Assembly: GCF_030816485.1 (NCBI RefSeq)
Contig: NZ_JAUSYC010000001.1
Location: 1,240,001-1,304,000 of the forward strand
Direction of reading: 5' to 3'
Length of the DNA stretch: 64,000 nt
Source of the DNA: Arthrobacter sp. B1I2
GTDB taxonomy: Bacteria; Actinomycetota; Actinomycetes; Actinomycetales; Micrococcaceae
Shown here: positions 8,905 through 19,601 of the stretch, piece by piece
Layout: each line of letters opens with the position of its first letter
How positions within the stretch are numbered: the stretch's first letter is position 1
The notes under the pieces: model-generated
The model's input: only the letters and a program-made list of their open reading frames with translations
Database searches by the model: none
Told to the model about the DNA's origin: nothing
Position numbers and translations under genes: made by a program

Positions 8905-10338
<1,434 letters not shown>

Positions 10339-10346
10339 GGGGGTCC

Positions 10347-11438
10347 TCACAGGGCTTCGTTGTCGGGCGTGGACCGGTCTGTGGCCGGGAACTCGGTGTT
10401 CAGGAAATCGGTGGCCAGCAACTGGCCCACCTGGTGGCCGCCGCCCAGTACAGGTGCGGTGGCGATGCCGGCGAGGACTTCGGTGTCCACGCCCAGCGCA
10501 TCCAGCAACCGGACGGTGGCGGGCATCCGGGCGCGGTCGCCGCCGTCGGAAATCTTCACGGCCACGGAGCTGCCGTCGGCCAGGCCCACCAGTTGCACGC
10601 CCTCAAAGCCGTCCTTGGCCACGGCGCCGGGCAGCAGTCGCATCAGTTCCGTGACGTCGCGGCCTTCCCCGGCCACCATGTCCGGGTGCTGCTGCATGGC
10701 GAGCCCGACGGCGGCTTCCGCACTCCCGGAACCCAGCCCGCCGTCGTCGTCCAGGCTGGCGGAAGCGGCGGCGCAGGCAATCCGGCCGAAGGCGCGGGCC
10801 ATGCCGCGAAGGGTGAGGGCAAACAAGGGAGTTCCGCAGCCGTCGGTGCTTACTGCCGGCGGCTCCTCGCCGGTCAGGTCGTTGACGGTGTGTGCCACGA
10901 GCTGCTGCAGGGGGTGGGACGGGTCCAGGTACCCCTGGACCGGCCAGCCGTTGATGGCGCAGGTTGCGGCCATGGCCGCGTGTTTTCCGGAGCAGTTCTG
11001 GGTGATCCGGGTGGCGCTGCCGCCATTGCGCAGCCATTCCTCACGCTCGGCGGTGCCATAAGGGAGGTCGGTGCTGTTTTCCAGGTCGGTGGGGGCGAGG
11101 GCGTGCAGTTCGAGGATGCGCAGTGCGCCCTCGCGGTGCGCTGCCGCTCCCGAATGGCTTGCGGCGGCCAGGGCCAGGAGATCTGCAGGGAGCTCAAGGC
11201 CGGCGCGGACCATGGCCACTGCCTGGAGGGGCTTGAGCGCAGACCGCGGGTAGAAGGGCGCCAGAGGATCACCTGCGGTTGCCGCCACTGAACCGTCAGC
11301 CGCAAGGGCAATCCCGGAACCGTAGTGAACGCTCTCCACCAGGCCATCACGGGTGGCGGCTACCAGGGGTGCGTGCTGCGGCAGGGCCAGCTGGGGCGGG
11401 GCAGCAGTGTGGGCGGCAGAAGGCATGGGGGATGGCAT
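10347..11438 (-). CDS. L-asparaginase II type (Rhizobium etli-like family)
   Basis: 363 aa of the Asparaginase_II family, unrelated in sequence to the E. coli AnsA/AnsB enzymes. Family landmarks are RSALKPLQA near residue 65, QNCSGKHAAM near 145 and STDGCGTP near 197; the SxxK and Cys residues of this beta-lactamase-like fold are present. It hydrolyses L-asparagine to aspartate in the cytoplasm. The AAGGA before the ATG at 11438 supports that start. It is the first enzyme gene after the GntR regulator, 30 bases downstream of it. Confidence 0.88.
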   Translation of the reverse strand: MPSPMPSAAHTAAPPQLALPQHAPLVAATRDGLVESVHYGSGIALAADGSVAATAGDPLAPFYPRSALKPLQAVAMVRAGLELPADLLALAAASHSGAAAHREGALRILELHALAPTDLENSTDLPYGTAEREEWLRNGGSATRITQNCSGKHAAMAATCAINGWPVQGYLDPSHPLQQLVAHTVNDLTGEEPPAVSTDGCGTPLFALTLRGMARAFGRIACAAASASLDDDGGLGSGSAEAAVGLAMQQHPDMVAGEGRDVTELMRLLPGAVAKDGFEGVQLVGLADGSSVAVKISDGGDRARMPATVRLLDALGVDTEVLAGIATAPVLGGGHQVGQLLATDFLNTEFPATDRSTPDNEAL

Positions 11439-11468
11439 GGAGTCCTTGGGAGAGTTGGTTGGAGTCGG

Positions 11469-12176
11469 CTAGTTGTTGAGGATGGAGTCCAGGGCCACGC
11501 CCACGGCTTCCAGGTGGTGGGCCATGGCGGCGCGGGCGTTTTCCGCCGAGCCGGCCTCGATGGCGGCAAGGATCTGCTGGTGTTCAATGTCGGAAGCATG
11601 CTGGCGGTCTGCCACCATGTTCAGCGTCTCGGACTGGTGTGCCAGCGCGTCCCGGATATCAGCCACCACGCTCGCGAACACTTTGTTGCCGCTGGCACGT
11701 GCGATCGTGGCGTGGAAGGTGGAGTCCAGGGTCACCCAGGATTCCGGATCGGCTTCCGTGGCCATGGCGGCAACGATCCCGCGGAGGATGTCGAGTTCCT
11801 CCGGCGTGCGCCGTTCCGCTGCCAGGCCGGCGGCAGGGACCTCGATGTGCGGGCGCGCTTCCGTGAGGTCCCGTGCCGAGTACTGCCCCAGGGTGAGGTC
11901 ATTGGCTACTTTGCTGGCGACGACGAATGTGCCCTTGCCGGTCCTGGTGACCGTAAGGCCCAGGGCCGTGCAGGAACGGAGGGCTTCCCGGATCACCGAA
12001 CGGCTGACCCCGTACTCCTGCGAGAGCGTGGCCTCCGAGCTGAGCTTGCTTCCTACCGGAATAACACCGGACTCGATGTCCTCACGGATTGCGTTGAACA
12101 CTGCCTCGGCAGCACTCAGCCGGGCAAGGGGTCGGGATACAGGCTGTCCTGCTGTCCGGCTGTCTGACAGGTTCAC
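11469..12176 (-). CDS. GntR/FadR-family regulator (FCD domain), probable asparagine-operon regulator
   Basis: 235 aa, GTG start. An N-terminal winged helix of GntR type spans residues about 20-90 (GSKLSSEATLSQEYGVSRSV, IREALRS, KGTFV). The C-terminal all-helical FCD domain has the expected metal-binding His pattern (DSTFHATIARASGN, and H residues near 187 and 211). It is the promoter-proximal gene of the asparaginase-aspA-ansP unit, so it probably regulates that operon and itself. I saw no clear palindromic operator in the short space upstream. Confidence 0.85.
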   Translation of the reverse strand: MNLSDSRTAGQPVSRPLARLSAAEAVFNAIREDIESGVIPVGSKLSSEATLSQEYGVSRSVIREALRSCTALGLTVTRTGKGTFVVASKVANDLTLGQYSARDLTEARPHIEVPAAGLAAERRTPEELDILRGIVAAMATEADPESWVTLDSTFHATIARASGNKVFASVVADIRDALAHQSETLNMVADRQHASDIEHQQILAAIEAGSAENARAAMAHHLEAVGVALDSILNN

Positions 12177-12218
12177 GCCTTAAATATGGCACTGGTCACA
12201 GTTGCTGTCAAACTCTCC

Positions 12219-12854
12219 CTAGTCCCGCCGCTGGCTCGCCGCGCGCCGCCGTTGCCGCCGCCGTCGTGAGCGAATGTGCCAGGCGATGAACGCCGCCACC
12301 GCCACTAGACCGATGACGACGGCGAGGTCCCGGCCCGCTGCCTGGGCTACCGCTTCATAGGAGTTGCCCGCGAGGAAGCCCAGCAGGACGAAGCCGGTTC
12401 CCCACACCAGGCCACCCATCGCGTTCCAGGCAAGGAACCTGCCGTAGGGCATCCGGGACGTGCCGGCCAAAGCGGGCATGACGGCACGGAAGAAGGCGGT
12501 GAAACGGCCCAGGAAGACGGCGGAGCCACCCTTGCGGCGCAGGAAGTCCTGCGCGTTCTCCAGCCTCCCGGAGTGGCGGGCTAATGCTCTTGTCTTCATG
12601 ATGCGGGTGCCCAGATGCTTGCCTACTTCGTAGCCCACACTGTCGCCAATGATGGCTGCCGCCACCACCAGGGCCATCATGGTGGCCAGCTGCACCTCGC
12701 CCCGGCTGGCCACCACGCCGCCGAGCACAGCGGCGGTTTCGCCCGGAATGACGAAACCGACAAACAAGGCATCCTCGGCGAACACCAGGCAGAAGACGGC
12801 GATGTACGCCACGAGCGGGCTGACGTTCAGGAGTCCGTCGATGAAGCCCGTCAT
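12219..12854 (-). CDS. DedA-family membrane protein
   Basis: 211 aa. The SNARE-associated/DedA domain is seen in the conserved FVGFVIPGETAAVLGG segment, in GDSVGYEVGKHLG, and in FLGRFTAFFRAVMPALAG followed by NAMGGLVWG. There are four to five membrane segments and a strongly basic cytoplasmic tail (RSRRRRQRRR). DedA proteins are implicated in undecaprenyl-phosphate or phospholipid translocation. It starts only 9 bases after the PAP2 gene, so the two are almost certainly cotranscribed. Confidence 0.88.
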   Translation of the reverse strand: MTGFIDGLLNVSPLVAYIAVFCLVFAEDALFVGFVIPGETAAVLGGVVASRGEVQLATMMALVVAAAIIGDSVGYEVGKHLGTRIMKTRALARHSGRLENAQDFLRRKGGSAVFLGRFTAFFRAVMPALAGTSRMPYGRFLAWNAMGGLVWGTGFVLLGFLAGNSYEAVAQAAGRDLAVVIGLVAVAAFIAWHIRSRRRRQRRRAASQRRD

Positions 12855-12863
12855 GGCAGCGGA

Positions 12864-13622
12864 TCAGCCCCGGGGGGCCGGGATGGGGCCCAGCTTTGCC
12901 AGGAGCGGCACCCTGGTTAGGACTGCCAGGCCAAAGCGGTTCCACAGGCCGGTCACGAATGCCGCTCCGGTGGCCGCGGTCAGGAAGGATGCCGTGACGT
13001 CGGTGGGGTAGTGCACACCGAGATAGACACGCGAAAAGGCCACGAGGGCCGCCACAAGGATGCCGAGGACGGCCGCGGGCCGTTGCCACCGGGTGCCACG
13101 GGCCAGGAGGAAGACGGCGATGGCCAGCGCGGAAGCCAGTGCGACATGGCCGCTGGGAAAGCTGTCAGTTCCCGGTTCAGGGATCAGCGGGTTGTACAGC
13201 GCGGTGGAGTCGGGGCGGTGGCGGGCCACCAGAACCTTGAACAGTTCGCTGCTCACCCAGCCGCTGGCCGCCACGACGCCTGTGGCGACGGCATTAACGG
13301 GGCTGCGGCGCACCAGCAGCAGGTACAGGCACAGGGCCGCGATCATCAGTACGCCGCCTGCAGGGCTGAACACCACATTGATGAACATGGCCACGCCCGT
13401 CAGCGCGGCAGAGTGATCATGGCTCAGCTCCGCGTCCACGGACATGTCCGCGGAAGTCAGTGCGGGGATGAACCGCAGCGCCAGCCCGGCGGCCACAATC
13501 AGGAGGGCCGCGATGACGGGCACGGCGATCCAGTGCCGGGGCTGGGGGAGTACCGCCATACGCACGGCTGCATTCTCCGCTGGAGATGCTGGCTGTGGGA
13601 ATCGGTTGGTGTGCGACGTCAA
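12864..13622 (-). CDS. PAP2-family membrane phosphatase
   Basis: 252 aa with about six membrane segments and the three phosphatase motifs of the PAP2 family: KVLVARHRP, PSGH (in SFPSGHVALA) and SRVYLGVHYPTD. It would dephosphorylate a lipid phosphate such as undecaprenyl pyrophosphate or phosphatidic acid. The longest frame begins at a TTG (13622); an internal ATG at 13559 just before the first membrane segment is an equally possible start. The DedA gene follows after 9 bases, suggesting a shared role in lipid-carrier recycling. Confidence 0.88.
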   Translation of the reverse strand: MTSHTNRFPQPASPAENAAVRMAVLPQPRHWIAVPVIAALLIVAAGLALRFIPALTSADMSVDAELSHDHSAALTGVAMFINVVFSPAGGVLMIAALCLYLLLVRRSPVNAVATGVVAASGWVSSELFKVLVARHRPDSTALYNPLIPEPGTDSFPSGHVALASALAIAVFLLARGTRWQRPAAVLGILVAALVAFSRVYLGVHYPTDVTASFLTAATGAAFVTGLWNRFGLAVLTRVPLLAKLGPIPAPRG

Positions 13623-13703
13623 GGTTCAGCCTGGTTCTCTCGCCGGTCAGGGTACCTACGAGTATGCGCCCATGCGGCTGAAAGAAAGCTGAGAAAACGG
13701 CCG

Positions 13704-14321
13704 TTACAGGTGTTGGATGCCTGCCCGCTGCATCGCGTCCCGATAAGTTTCCACGCTCTTGGCGAGCAGCTCTTCCTGCTTGGCCTCGGAGACGGCGAAG
13801 GCCCTGCCGCCAAGGGCGGAGGCCTTGTAGATCTTGATGCCACTGTTCTTTAACGACGAGTGGTAGGTCTTCTCGAACAGGGTCAGGAACGTGGACGCAT
13901 CCGTGCCGTGCGCGATGATCGCCGAAACACGGGAGTTGATTTTGAGGAACTGCCGGAACGGGCGGAGGCCGTCCGTCTTTTCCTGGACACTCAGGGCCGA
14001 CGGGCTGCCGCTTTCGCGGACCCAGGGGTAGGCGTTCCATGGCATGACGTAGCGGGGGTCCAGTTCGGCGAGTTCGTAGATCTGGGTGGCGCGGCGGGCA
14101 GCTTCGTCATCGTTGTTGTGGGAGACAAACCCGGACTCGGTCCCCTTGCCGGGGCTGGCCTGGAGGCTGATGATCCTGCACTCATCTTCGTCGTGGACGG
14201 GGTCGATGTAGGGGACGGTGGAACCAGGCTTCTTTTCCATCAGTTCATCGCAAAGCTGGGTTACCTTCGCGATATTCGGTTCCTGTAGCAGGGCCTTTTT
14301 TTCGTCCCAGTCAATCGTCAC
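13704..14321 (-). CDS. Uracil-DNA-glycosylase-like domain protein
   Basis: 205 aa, GTG start with a GGGAGAA site. The segments ASPGKGTESGFVSHNNDDEA, VMPWNAYPW and AIIAHGTDA follow the order seen in a UDG-superfamily group annotated in actinobacteria (ESPGP-like loop, then WNxxPW, then a hydrophobic strand). The canonical catalytic DPYH/NP motifs of family 1 are not obvious, so activity as a DNA glycosylase is uncertain. It stands alone between the PAP2 and DUF222-HNH genes. Confidence 0.55.
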   Translation of the reverse strand: MTIDWDEKKALLQEPNIAKVTQLCDELMEKKPGSTVPYIDPVHDEDECRIISLQASPGKGTESGFVSHNNDDEAARRATQIYELAELDPRYVMPWNAYPWVRESGSPSALSVQEKTDGLRPFRQFLKINSRVSAIIAHGTDASTFLTLFEKTYHSSLKNSGIKIYKASALGGRAFAVSEAKQEELLAKSVETYRDAMQRAGIQHL

Positions 14322-14492
14322 GATTTCTCCCTTGGCAGCGAGGCGTCCAGAATCAGGCGTCCTATGTCACTCTACGCTTCCGCGGGTAGGGGTGGGCACA
14401 CTGAATTTTTTGCAGCAGCTCAACCCGGGGCAGCTGCCACGATGACGAACGGCGCTGCAGCCCAGTGGGGCGGCCATGAGGAACTCAGGATC

Positions 14493-15917
14493 TCAAGGGG
14501 TGGCACGCGCCAACGCCATCCGCCGTTCCTGGGAGCTGCGCGCTCGATGTCCCGCTAATCGTGTACCCGGCAGTGGTGGTGCGGTGGAGTGGTAGGTGTG
14601 GCCGGCGGGGGTGGTGGTTGCCACCGTATGGCGCGGGCCGGGAACCGGTTTTGCGGTCCAGCCTGGTGTTTCCTTGGTGTGGTTGCAGGCTTCGCAGAGG
14701 CCCTGGCCGTTGCCGGCGCTGGTGCGTCCGCCGTCGTGCCAGGCGGTGATGTGGTCGTGGTGGCGGATCGGGGCGTCGCAGTACGGGGTGCGGCAGGTAT
14801 CGTCCCGGATTTGAAGGAAGCGTTTGAGCCCTGCAGGGAAGATCCGAGCCTTGGAGTCCATCGCCACCAGCTCCCCGGTAGCGGGGGCGGTGTAGAGACG
14901 GCGCACCCATACGTCCAGGTCGCGTTCGTTATTGAGGGCGGTGTCTCTGGCCCGGGCTGCCGGTAGAACGCCGTAGCCGGGGAGCCGGGCGGGTTCGGCG
15001 TCGGCCTGGAGGAGGGTGCGGTCGGTCATGACGAGCTGGATCTGCACCCCGGTGATCCCGCCGGGGGTGCCGGTAACTCTCTCGACGAGGGTGTCGGCCA
15101 TGACCTGCCCCCGGGACCGGTCATCCCCGGCGCTGCAGGCGGTATCGGCGTCGCGGGTCAGGGCTGCGTAGGCGGCGACGCCCTGGGCGGCGGGCAGCAG
15201 CGCGGTCAGGTAGGTCATGGTGTCCGGGGCCGGGCGCAGGCTCACAGTGCGTTCCGTGACAGCGCGGGCCGCCCGCTTCGCCACCGAGGCAGGGTCCCGC
15301 CGGTACGCGGCGGCCCGGACAGCGGCGATGACGGCCTTATCTCCCATCCCTTCGAGGGTGCCGGTGTCCGCGGCGAGTTCCTCATCCACCCCGGCCCGGT
15401 CCCCGGCACTGAGGCAGATGGTTTCCTTCACGATCAGCGTGACCCGCCACTCATTCAACAGCCCAGCCCGGAACGCGGCGAACGTGTGCGGCATCCCGGT
15501 CAGGGTTCTGGCCAGCCCCAGCAGCCGGGAACCCCGCGCCGGGGACTCCCGCCGCGCCAACGCGATCTGCGCGCCGACCCCGGCGCCCTGCTCATCGACG
15601 GGCACCCCGGCGGCGGCCTGCTCCCGCCGCTGCTGCAGGTCGAAGGCCACCGCGGTATCGGCCTGACGGGCAGCGGCAAGGCACTGTAGATCCTCCAGCC
15701 GGCGCATCTGATCGATCATCCCCGCACCGTCGGCAGCCAGCGGAACTGCAGCGAGCAGCCTCAAGACATCACGCATCGAAGGCGCAGCAGGCGGGAACGG
15801 AAGCGCTTCCTTGGCAGCCGGAACAGTAAACGTGGATTGCGGGGGATCAGCAGCTAACAGTCCCCGAGGTTCTGCCTCCAGTACCACCGCCGTCCCCACA
15901 ACCGCTTCCATAACCAA
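14493..15917 (-). CDS. DUF222 / HNH endonuclease domain protein
   Basis: 474 aa. The N-terminal two thirds are the helical DUF222 region common in high-GC actinobacteria. The C-terminus is an HNH nuclease domain: RDDTCRTPYC, then the HHDHITAWHDGG metal site, then NGQGLCEACNHTK. The paired Cys residues make a zinc-stabilised HNH. These proteins occur in many copies per genome, often near REP13E12-type elements. I saw no terminal repeats here that would mark a mobile element. The biological role of the family is not established. Confidence 0.88.
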   Translation of the reverse strand: MVMEAVVGTAVVLEAEPRGLLAADPPQSTFTVPAAKEALPFPPAAPSMRDVLRLLAAVPLAADGAGMIDQMRRLEDLQCLAAARQADTAVAFDLQQRREQAAAGVPVDEQGAGVGAQIALARRESPARGSRLLGLARTLTGMPHTFAAFRAGLLNEWRVTLIVKETICLSAGDRAGVDEELAADTGTLEGMGDKAVIAAVRAAAYRRDPASVAKRAARAVTERTVSLRPAPDTMTYLTALLPAAQGVAAYAALTRDADTACSAGDDRSRGQVMADTLVERVTGTPGGITGVQIQLVMTDRTLLQADAEPARLPGYGVLPAARARDTALNNERDLDVWVRRLYTAPATGELVAMDSKARIFPAGLKRFLQIRDDTCRTPYCDAPIRHHDHITAWHDGGRTSAGNGQGLCEACNHTKETPGWTAKPVPGPRHTVATTTPAGHTYHSTAPPLPGTRLAGHRARSSQERRMALARATP

Positions 15918-16013
15918 AGTCTTCCACCAGGGTGTGACAACGACAGCAACCCGATTGCCCTATGTGGAAAACGGAAGGCAGCAACGGTCCCAGGACATGC
16001 TGTTCAATGGATT

Positions 16014-16526
16014 ATGCAGTTCACCAGGAAGGGCCTGAAGGCCGAAGGGTTCGCCGGCTTCCGGCCGATCCAGGACCTCGAGACCATGAGGATTCCGCAA
16101 GGAACAGGCCTGTATATTGTCGTGGCTCCGGAAGATTTCCAGCTGCGCTTCCTCACGAAAAGCACCGCGGGCGTCTTCAAGAAGAAGGAACCGTCCCTCC
16201 CGGCAGCCGCTCTAACCGCCGAGTGGGTGGACGGCGCCGTCGTTCTCTACGTCGGAAAGGCCGGGCCCGGAAGCAAAGGCAACCGGGGGCTCCGACGCCA
16301 GATCCAGGAGTTTGTGGACTTCGGGCAGGGAAAGCCGCCCGGGCATTGGGACGGGCGGGCAATCTGGCAGCTTGCCGACTCCGGATCACTGGCCATTGCC
16401 TGGAAAGAACTCCCGGCGGAACAACTGAACGACGCAGAGGCGGCTTACCATTCAGCGTTCGTGGCGGAATTTGGTCGGTTGCCGTTCGCTAACCTCGTGC
16501 AGGCGCGCACCAGGTCCGGCGGTTGA
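16014..16526 (+). CDS. GIY-YIG-like nuclease-fold protein
   Basis: 170 aa. Two short motifs define the call: GTGLYIVV (GIY equivalent, residues about 31-38) and VLYVGKAG (YIG equivalent, about 78-85). An Arg (RRQIQEF) and a C-terminal Glu followed by LPFANL then occupy the places of the catalytic Arg and metal Glu. The spacing between GIY and YIG is longer than usual. The gene is divergent from the DUF222-HNH gene. A nuclease role is inference; the motifs are weak. Confidence 0.5.
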   Translation: MQFTRKGLKAEGFAGFRPIQDLETMRIPQGTGLYIVVAPEDFQLRFLTKSTAGVFKKKEPSLPAAALTAEWVDGAVVLYVGKAGPGSKGNRGLRRQIQEFVDFGQGKPPGHWDGRAIWQLADSGSLAIAWKELPAEQLNDAEAAYHSAFVAEFGRLPFANLVQARTRSGG

Positions 16527-16543
16527 CGGCTTCGGCACGCCTT

Positions 16544-16927
16544 TTACGCCGGCCCCCGCAGGCGCTCCATCTCGCGGCGGTCCTTCTTGGTGGGCCGCCC
16601 GGCGCCCCGGTCACGCTGCGGAAGCCCAAGCGCCGGCAGGACAGGCCGCGGGGGAGTGTGGTCGGTGAAGCAGTGCGACGCGGCCTCGGCTCCCACGCGC
16701 TTGGCGATCAGCCTCCGCACCTCAAGGATGCGCTCGTACCCGGGCATCCGGACGGTGACGGTGTCGCCCGTTACCAGGGTTGCCGAAGCCTTCGACGGGC
16801 TGCCGTTGAGGCGGACATGCCCGGCGCGGCAGGCCGCCGTGGCGGCGGACCGCGTCTTATAAGCACGGATGGACCACAGCCAGGCATCGATGCGGACGCT
16901 GGCGGGGGAGGAAGGGAGGCTGGTCAT
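16544..16927 (-). CDS. S4-domain RNA-binding protein (Hsp15-like)
   Basis: 127 aa. Residues about 9-70 are an S4 RNA-binding domain (VRIDAWLWSIRAYKTRSAA, AGHVRLNG, SKASATLVTGDTV). The tail is basic and ends in KKDRREMERL, as in Hsp15/YrfH-like proteins that bind stalled 50S subunits. The ATG at 16927 puts the S4 domain near the N-terminus; there is no strong ribosome site. It converges with the GIY-YIG-like gene and is divergent from the membrane-protein gene. Confidence 0.85.
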   Translation of the reverse strand: MTSLPSSPASVRIDAWLWSIRAYKTRSAATAACRAGHVRLNGSPSKASATLVTGDTVTVRMPGYERILEVRRLIAKRVGAEAASHCFTDHTPPRPVLPALGLPQRDRGAGRPTKKDRREMERLRGPA

Positions 16928-17011
16928 GATTGGCACTGAGTATAGCCGCGGCCGCGGCCCACTGTCCCCGCTGCATGGAAGACTGGGAGTACCTGCCAGG
17001 AAGAGAGAACC

Positions 17012-17437
17012 GTGGAGCCCTACCGCCCGCACCAGCACGAAGACTTCAACCGTGACGAGGATTCGTTGAAGAAAACCCCGTTGCCTGCATGGGCAAGGAT
17101 CTTCCGGACGATCCTGCTGGTCCTGGCCGGCATTCTGCTGCTGCTTCTGCTGCTCTTGATCACCATGGGCACGTCACGGGCCGGCGACATGTATGACGAC
17201 AACACCATGGCAGTTTTTCAGCTGACCATCTGCCTTGGACTGGCGCTGACTGCCCTGACCATTCCCTACCTGCTCGCCAGCGTCACCTACGGGGCTCTGT
17301 GGGCGGCCAGGCTCCGCGGCAAGGGCTACCGCGGCTACCCCGCCACCACGTGGATCCTGGTGGCGGGGCCCCTTGTTGTTGGAGTGTCCGTAATGGCCCT
17401 GGTCGCGCTGGTGGCGGCCCCGCCCAGCATGTTGTAG
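17012..17437 (+). CDS. Hypothetical membrane protein
   Basis: 141 aa, GTG start after an AAGAGAG site. A charged N-terminal tail is followed by three hydrophobic segments: a Leu-rich one at about 33-52, a second at about 68-92 and a third at about 112-136. I do not recognise a family. It stands between the divergent S4 gene and the convergent molybdoenzyme gene. Confidence 0.65.
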   Translation: MEPYRPHQHEDFNRDEDSLKKTPLPAWARIFRTILLVLAGILLLLLLLLITMGTSRAGDMYDDNTMAVFQLTICLGLALTALTIPYLLASVTYGALWAARLRGKGYRGYPATTWILVAGPLVVGVSVMALVALVAAPPSML

Positions 17438-17479
17438 AAGCCTCGAATTCCGGCGAAGCGCGGCTCTGCTCCGGCAGGT

Positions 17480-18613
17480 CTAGCCGGTTTCCACCATCAC
17501 CCTGACCCGCTGCACCACGTTGTTGCCCATCCCCTGGTAGTTCCAGCTCTGCTCCAGGGGCTGGGTGGAGCCGGTGATGTCCGTGGCGCGGCAGGTCAGG
17601 ACGTGCTCGCCCGGGTCTGCCACCCAGGGCAGGCTCCACCTCCGCCACGCGTATCCGCCGGCCGGCTTGTCCAGATGGGCGGGCAGCCAGGTGCCGTCGA
17701 TTCCCACCTCGACGGAGGTCACGGCACCTTCCCCCGACCAGGCCCTGCCCTCCAGCATGACCGGACCCGCGCGGAGGAACCGTTGCCGCGTGAAGAAGTC
17801 CGGAACGCCCGGGGGGACCATCAACGAACGCACCCTGATCCGCGAAACCGGCCTGCCGGCGTCGTCCGCGGAATCCTGGTAGCGGTAGGCGGACTGCTGC
17901 TGGAACCCCGTGAACGGCGCCCTGGCCACGTCAATGGACTCCAGCCACTTCACACTGGCCATGCCGTACCAGCCCGGCACCACCAGCCGCAGGGGGTAGC
18001 CATGCTGCGGCGGCAGGTCGGCGCCGTTCATTTTGTAGGCGAGGACGACGTCGGGACGCAGCGCTTCACGGATCGGCAGGCTCCGCGCGTACTGCTGGGG
18101 GACGCCGCCCTGGACCCCGGCGTCGGCTCCGGTGAAAACCACCTCGACGGCGTCCGGCAGCACGCCTGCCTTGCCCAGGAGATAGGCCAGCGGCACCCCG
18201 GTCCAGTGCGCCGTGCCCACCGCCCCTAGTATCCAGGGCTGGCTGAGGGGCCGCGGCTCCAGGAGCGATCGGCCGTTGCCCGCGCATTCGAGGGTAACGG
18301 GCACGGTGATGGCCGGGTCCCTGAGAAGCGCGGCCATGCTCAGCTCCAGGGCGCGTTCCACTGCCCCGCCGATCCGAAGATGCCAGGACGATACGTCGAG
18401 GTCCGGAATGTCGAAGTGGGTCAGCACGTAGTGAAGCCCCGGCGGCGTCACCTCGCGGCGGAGGGCCTCAAGCGGCATGGCATGGTTGCGGGCGGCGAGT
18501 TGCAACTCCTCGGGGGTGAACGGGCTGGACGTGGCTTGGGCAGCCGGCGGCAGGACCGGCACCTGCCCCGCCGCCCGCTCCTGCCGGGTGGACTGCTGAT
18601 TGCTGTGGCTCAT
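17480..18613 (-). CDS. Sulfite-oxidase-family molybdopterin oxidoreductase
   Basis: 377 aa. The molybdopterin domain of the sulfite oxidase family shows the Mo-ligand cysteine C110 in TLECAGNGRS. It also has GTAHWTGVPLAYLL and the GYPLRLVVPGWYGMASVKWL segment. The C-terminal part is the Mo-co dimerisation domain (Ig-like). No heme domain and no Tat or Sec signal is visible when the start is at 18613, so it is predicted cytoplasmic or its export signal lies in the upstream extension to 18697, which has Arg-rich sequence but no hydrophobic core. The electron acceptor and true substrate are unknown. Confidence 0.85.
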   Translation of the reverse strand: MSHSNQQSTRQERAAGQVPVLPPAAQATSSPFTPEELQLAARNHAMPLEALRREVTPPGLHYVLTHFDIPDLDVSSWHLRIGGAVERALELSMAALLRDPAITVPVTLECAGNGRSLLEPRPLSQPWILGAVGTAHWTGVPLAYLLGKAGVLPDAVEVVFTGADAGVQGGVPQQYARSLPIREALRPDVVLAYKMNGADLPPQHGYPLRLVVPGWYGMASVKWLESIDVARAPFTGFQQQSAYRYQDSADDAGRPVSRIRVRSLMVPPGVPDFFTRQRFLRAGPVMLEGRAWSGEGAVTSVEVGIDGTWLPAHLDKPAGGYAWRRWSLPWVADPGEHVLTCRATDITGSTQPLEQSWNYQGMGNNVVQRVRVMVETG

Positions 18614-18740
18614 GGCGGTGCGATTCTGCTTGGCGTAACTGCGGACAAGGGACGCCCCCCTGCGAGCAGGTCTACGCCGTGCCCACCCTCGCGTCAACGC
18701 CCTAAACGTCCGTCAACGCCTGACCAAGCAGCTTCTACCT

Positions 18741-19601
18741 CTACAGCACCGGCCGGGTCAGGAATTCGGCAAGGCTGATGGGGTCCTGCCCGGTCAGCCC
18801 ATGGACATCCGGCGAGAGCCCGGCCATCTCACCAGCGGCCATGGCTGTGTAGGTGCTCACCCACGCATCCAGCTGCCACTGCGGAGCACCGTAGGAGGCC
18901 CGTGAGGCATAGGCTTCCTCCACCGTCTCCGGCTGGTAGCTGACAGTCCGCCCGGTCCCGGCACTGATCACCTCGGCCGCCCGCGCCATGGTGAGTTCCT
19001 CCGGGCCGGTCAGGTCATAGGTCTTGCCCTTGTGGATGGCGGGGTCCCGCAGCACGGCATGGGCGCAGCGGGCAACGTCCTCCCGTGCCACCCCAGAGAA
19101 CACGCCGTCACCGGCGGGCCCGCGGATCACGCCGTCCTCCCCGGTCATCAGCGGCAGGAAGTCGAGGTAGAAGTTGTCTCGCAGGAAGGTGTACGCCATC
19201 CCGGACGCCTTGATCCGCTCCTCCGTGGCGTGGTGGTCCCAGGCCAGGGTGAAGGTGGCGTCCGGGGCGGCACCGTAGAAGGACGTGTACACCACGTGCT
19301 CCACCCCGGCCTCCGCAGCAGCGTCCACAAATGCATAATGCTGCTGCAGCCTGTCTTCGGCCTCCGCGGCGGACACCATGAACAGGACTTTCGCGCCGTC
19401 CAGGGCCTGCCGGGACGCCTGGCCGTCCCCGTACGAACACACCACTGGATGCGCGTCATCCAGCTGCGGAGCCCGTGCGGCATCGCGCACCAGCAGGCGC
19501 TGGGCGAAACCGGATGCGGCAAGCTGCCGCGCCACCATTCCGCCCAGGCCTCCGGTGGACCCGGTGACGGCAAGCTCTGGCAAGTCCGACGGGGACGCCA
19601 T
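18741..19601 (-). CDS. NmrA-like NAD(P)-binding oxidoreductase (QorB type)
   Basis: 286 aa. A Rossmann nucleotide loop TGSTGGLGGMVARQL is near residue 13. VLFMVSAAEAEDR and VVYTSFYGAAPD follow, as in the NmrA/YtfG (quinone oxidoreductase 2) atypical SDR group. The Ser-Tyr-Lys catalytic triad of classical SDRs is not intact, in keeping with that group. The ATG directly abuts the stop codon of the upstream aldo/keto reductase gene, so they form an operon. Confidence 0.85.
   Translation of the reverse strand: MASPSDLPELAVTGSTGGLGGMVARQLAASGFAQRLLVRDAARAPQLDDAHPVVCSYGDGQASRQALDGAKVLFMVSAAEAEDRLQQHYAFVDAAAEAGVEHVVYTSFYGAAPDATFTLAWDHHATEERIKASGMAYTFLRDNFYLDFLPLMTGEDGVIRGPAGDGVFSGVAREDVARCAHAVLRDPAIHKGKTYDLTGPEELTMARAAEVISAGTGRTVSYQPETVEEAYASRASYGAPQWQLDAWVSTYTAMAAGEMAGLSPDVHGLTGQDPISLAEFLTRPVL

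Noticed and set aside
14493..15917. The DUF222-HNH gene as part of a mobile element
   Set aside because: No terminal inverted repeats, target duplications or neighbouring recombinase genes were seen; the family is common as stand-alone genes.
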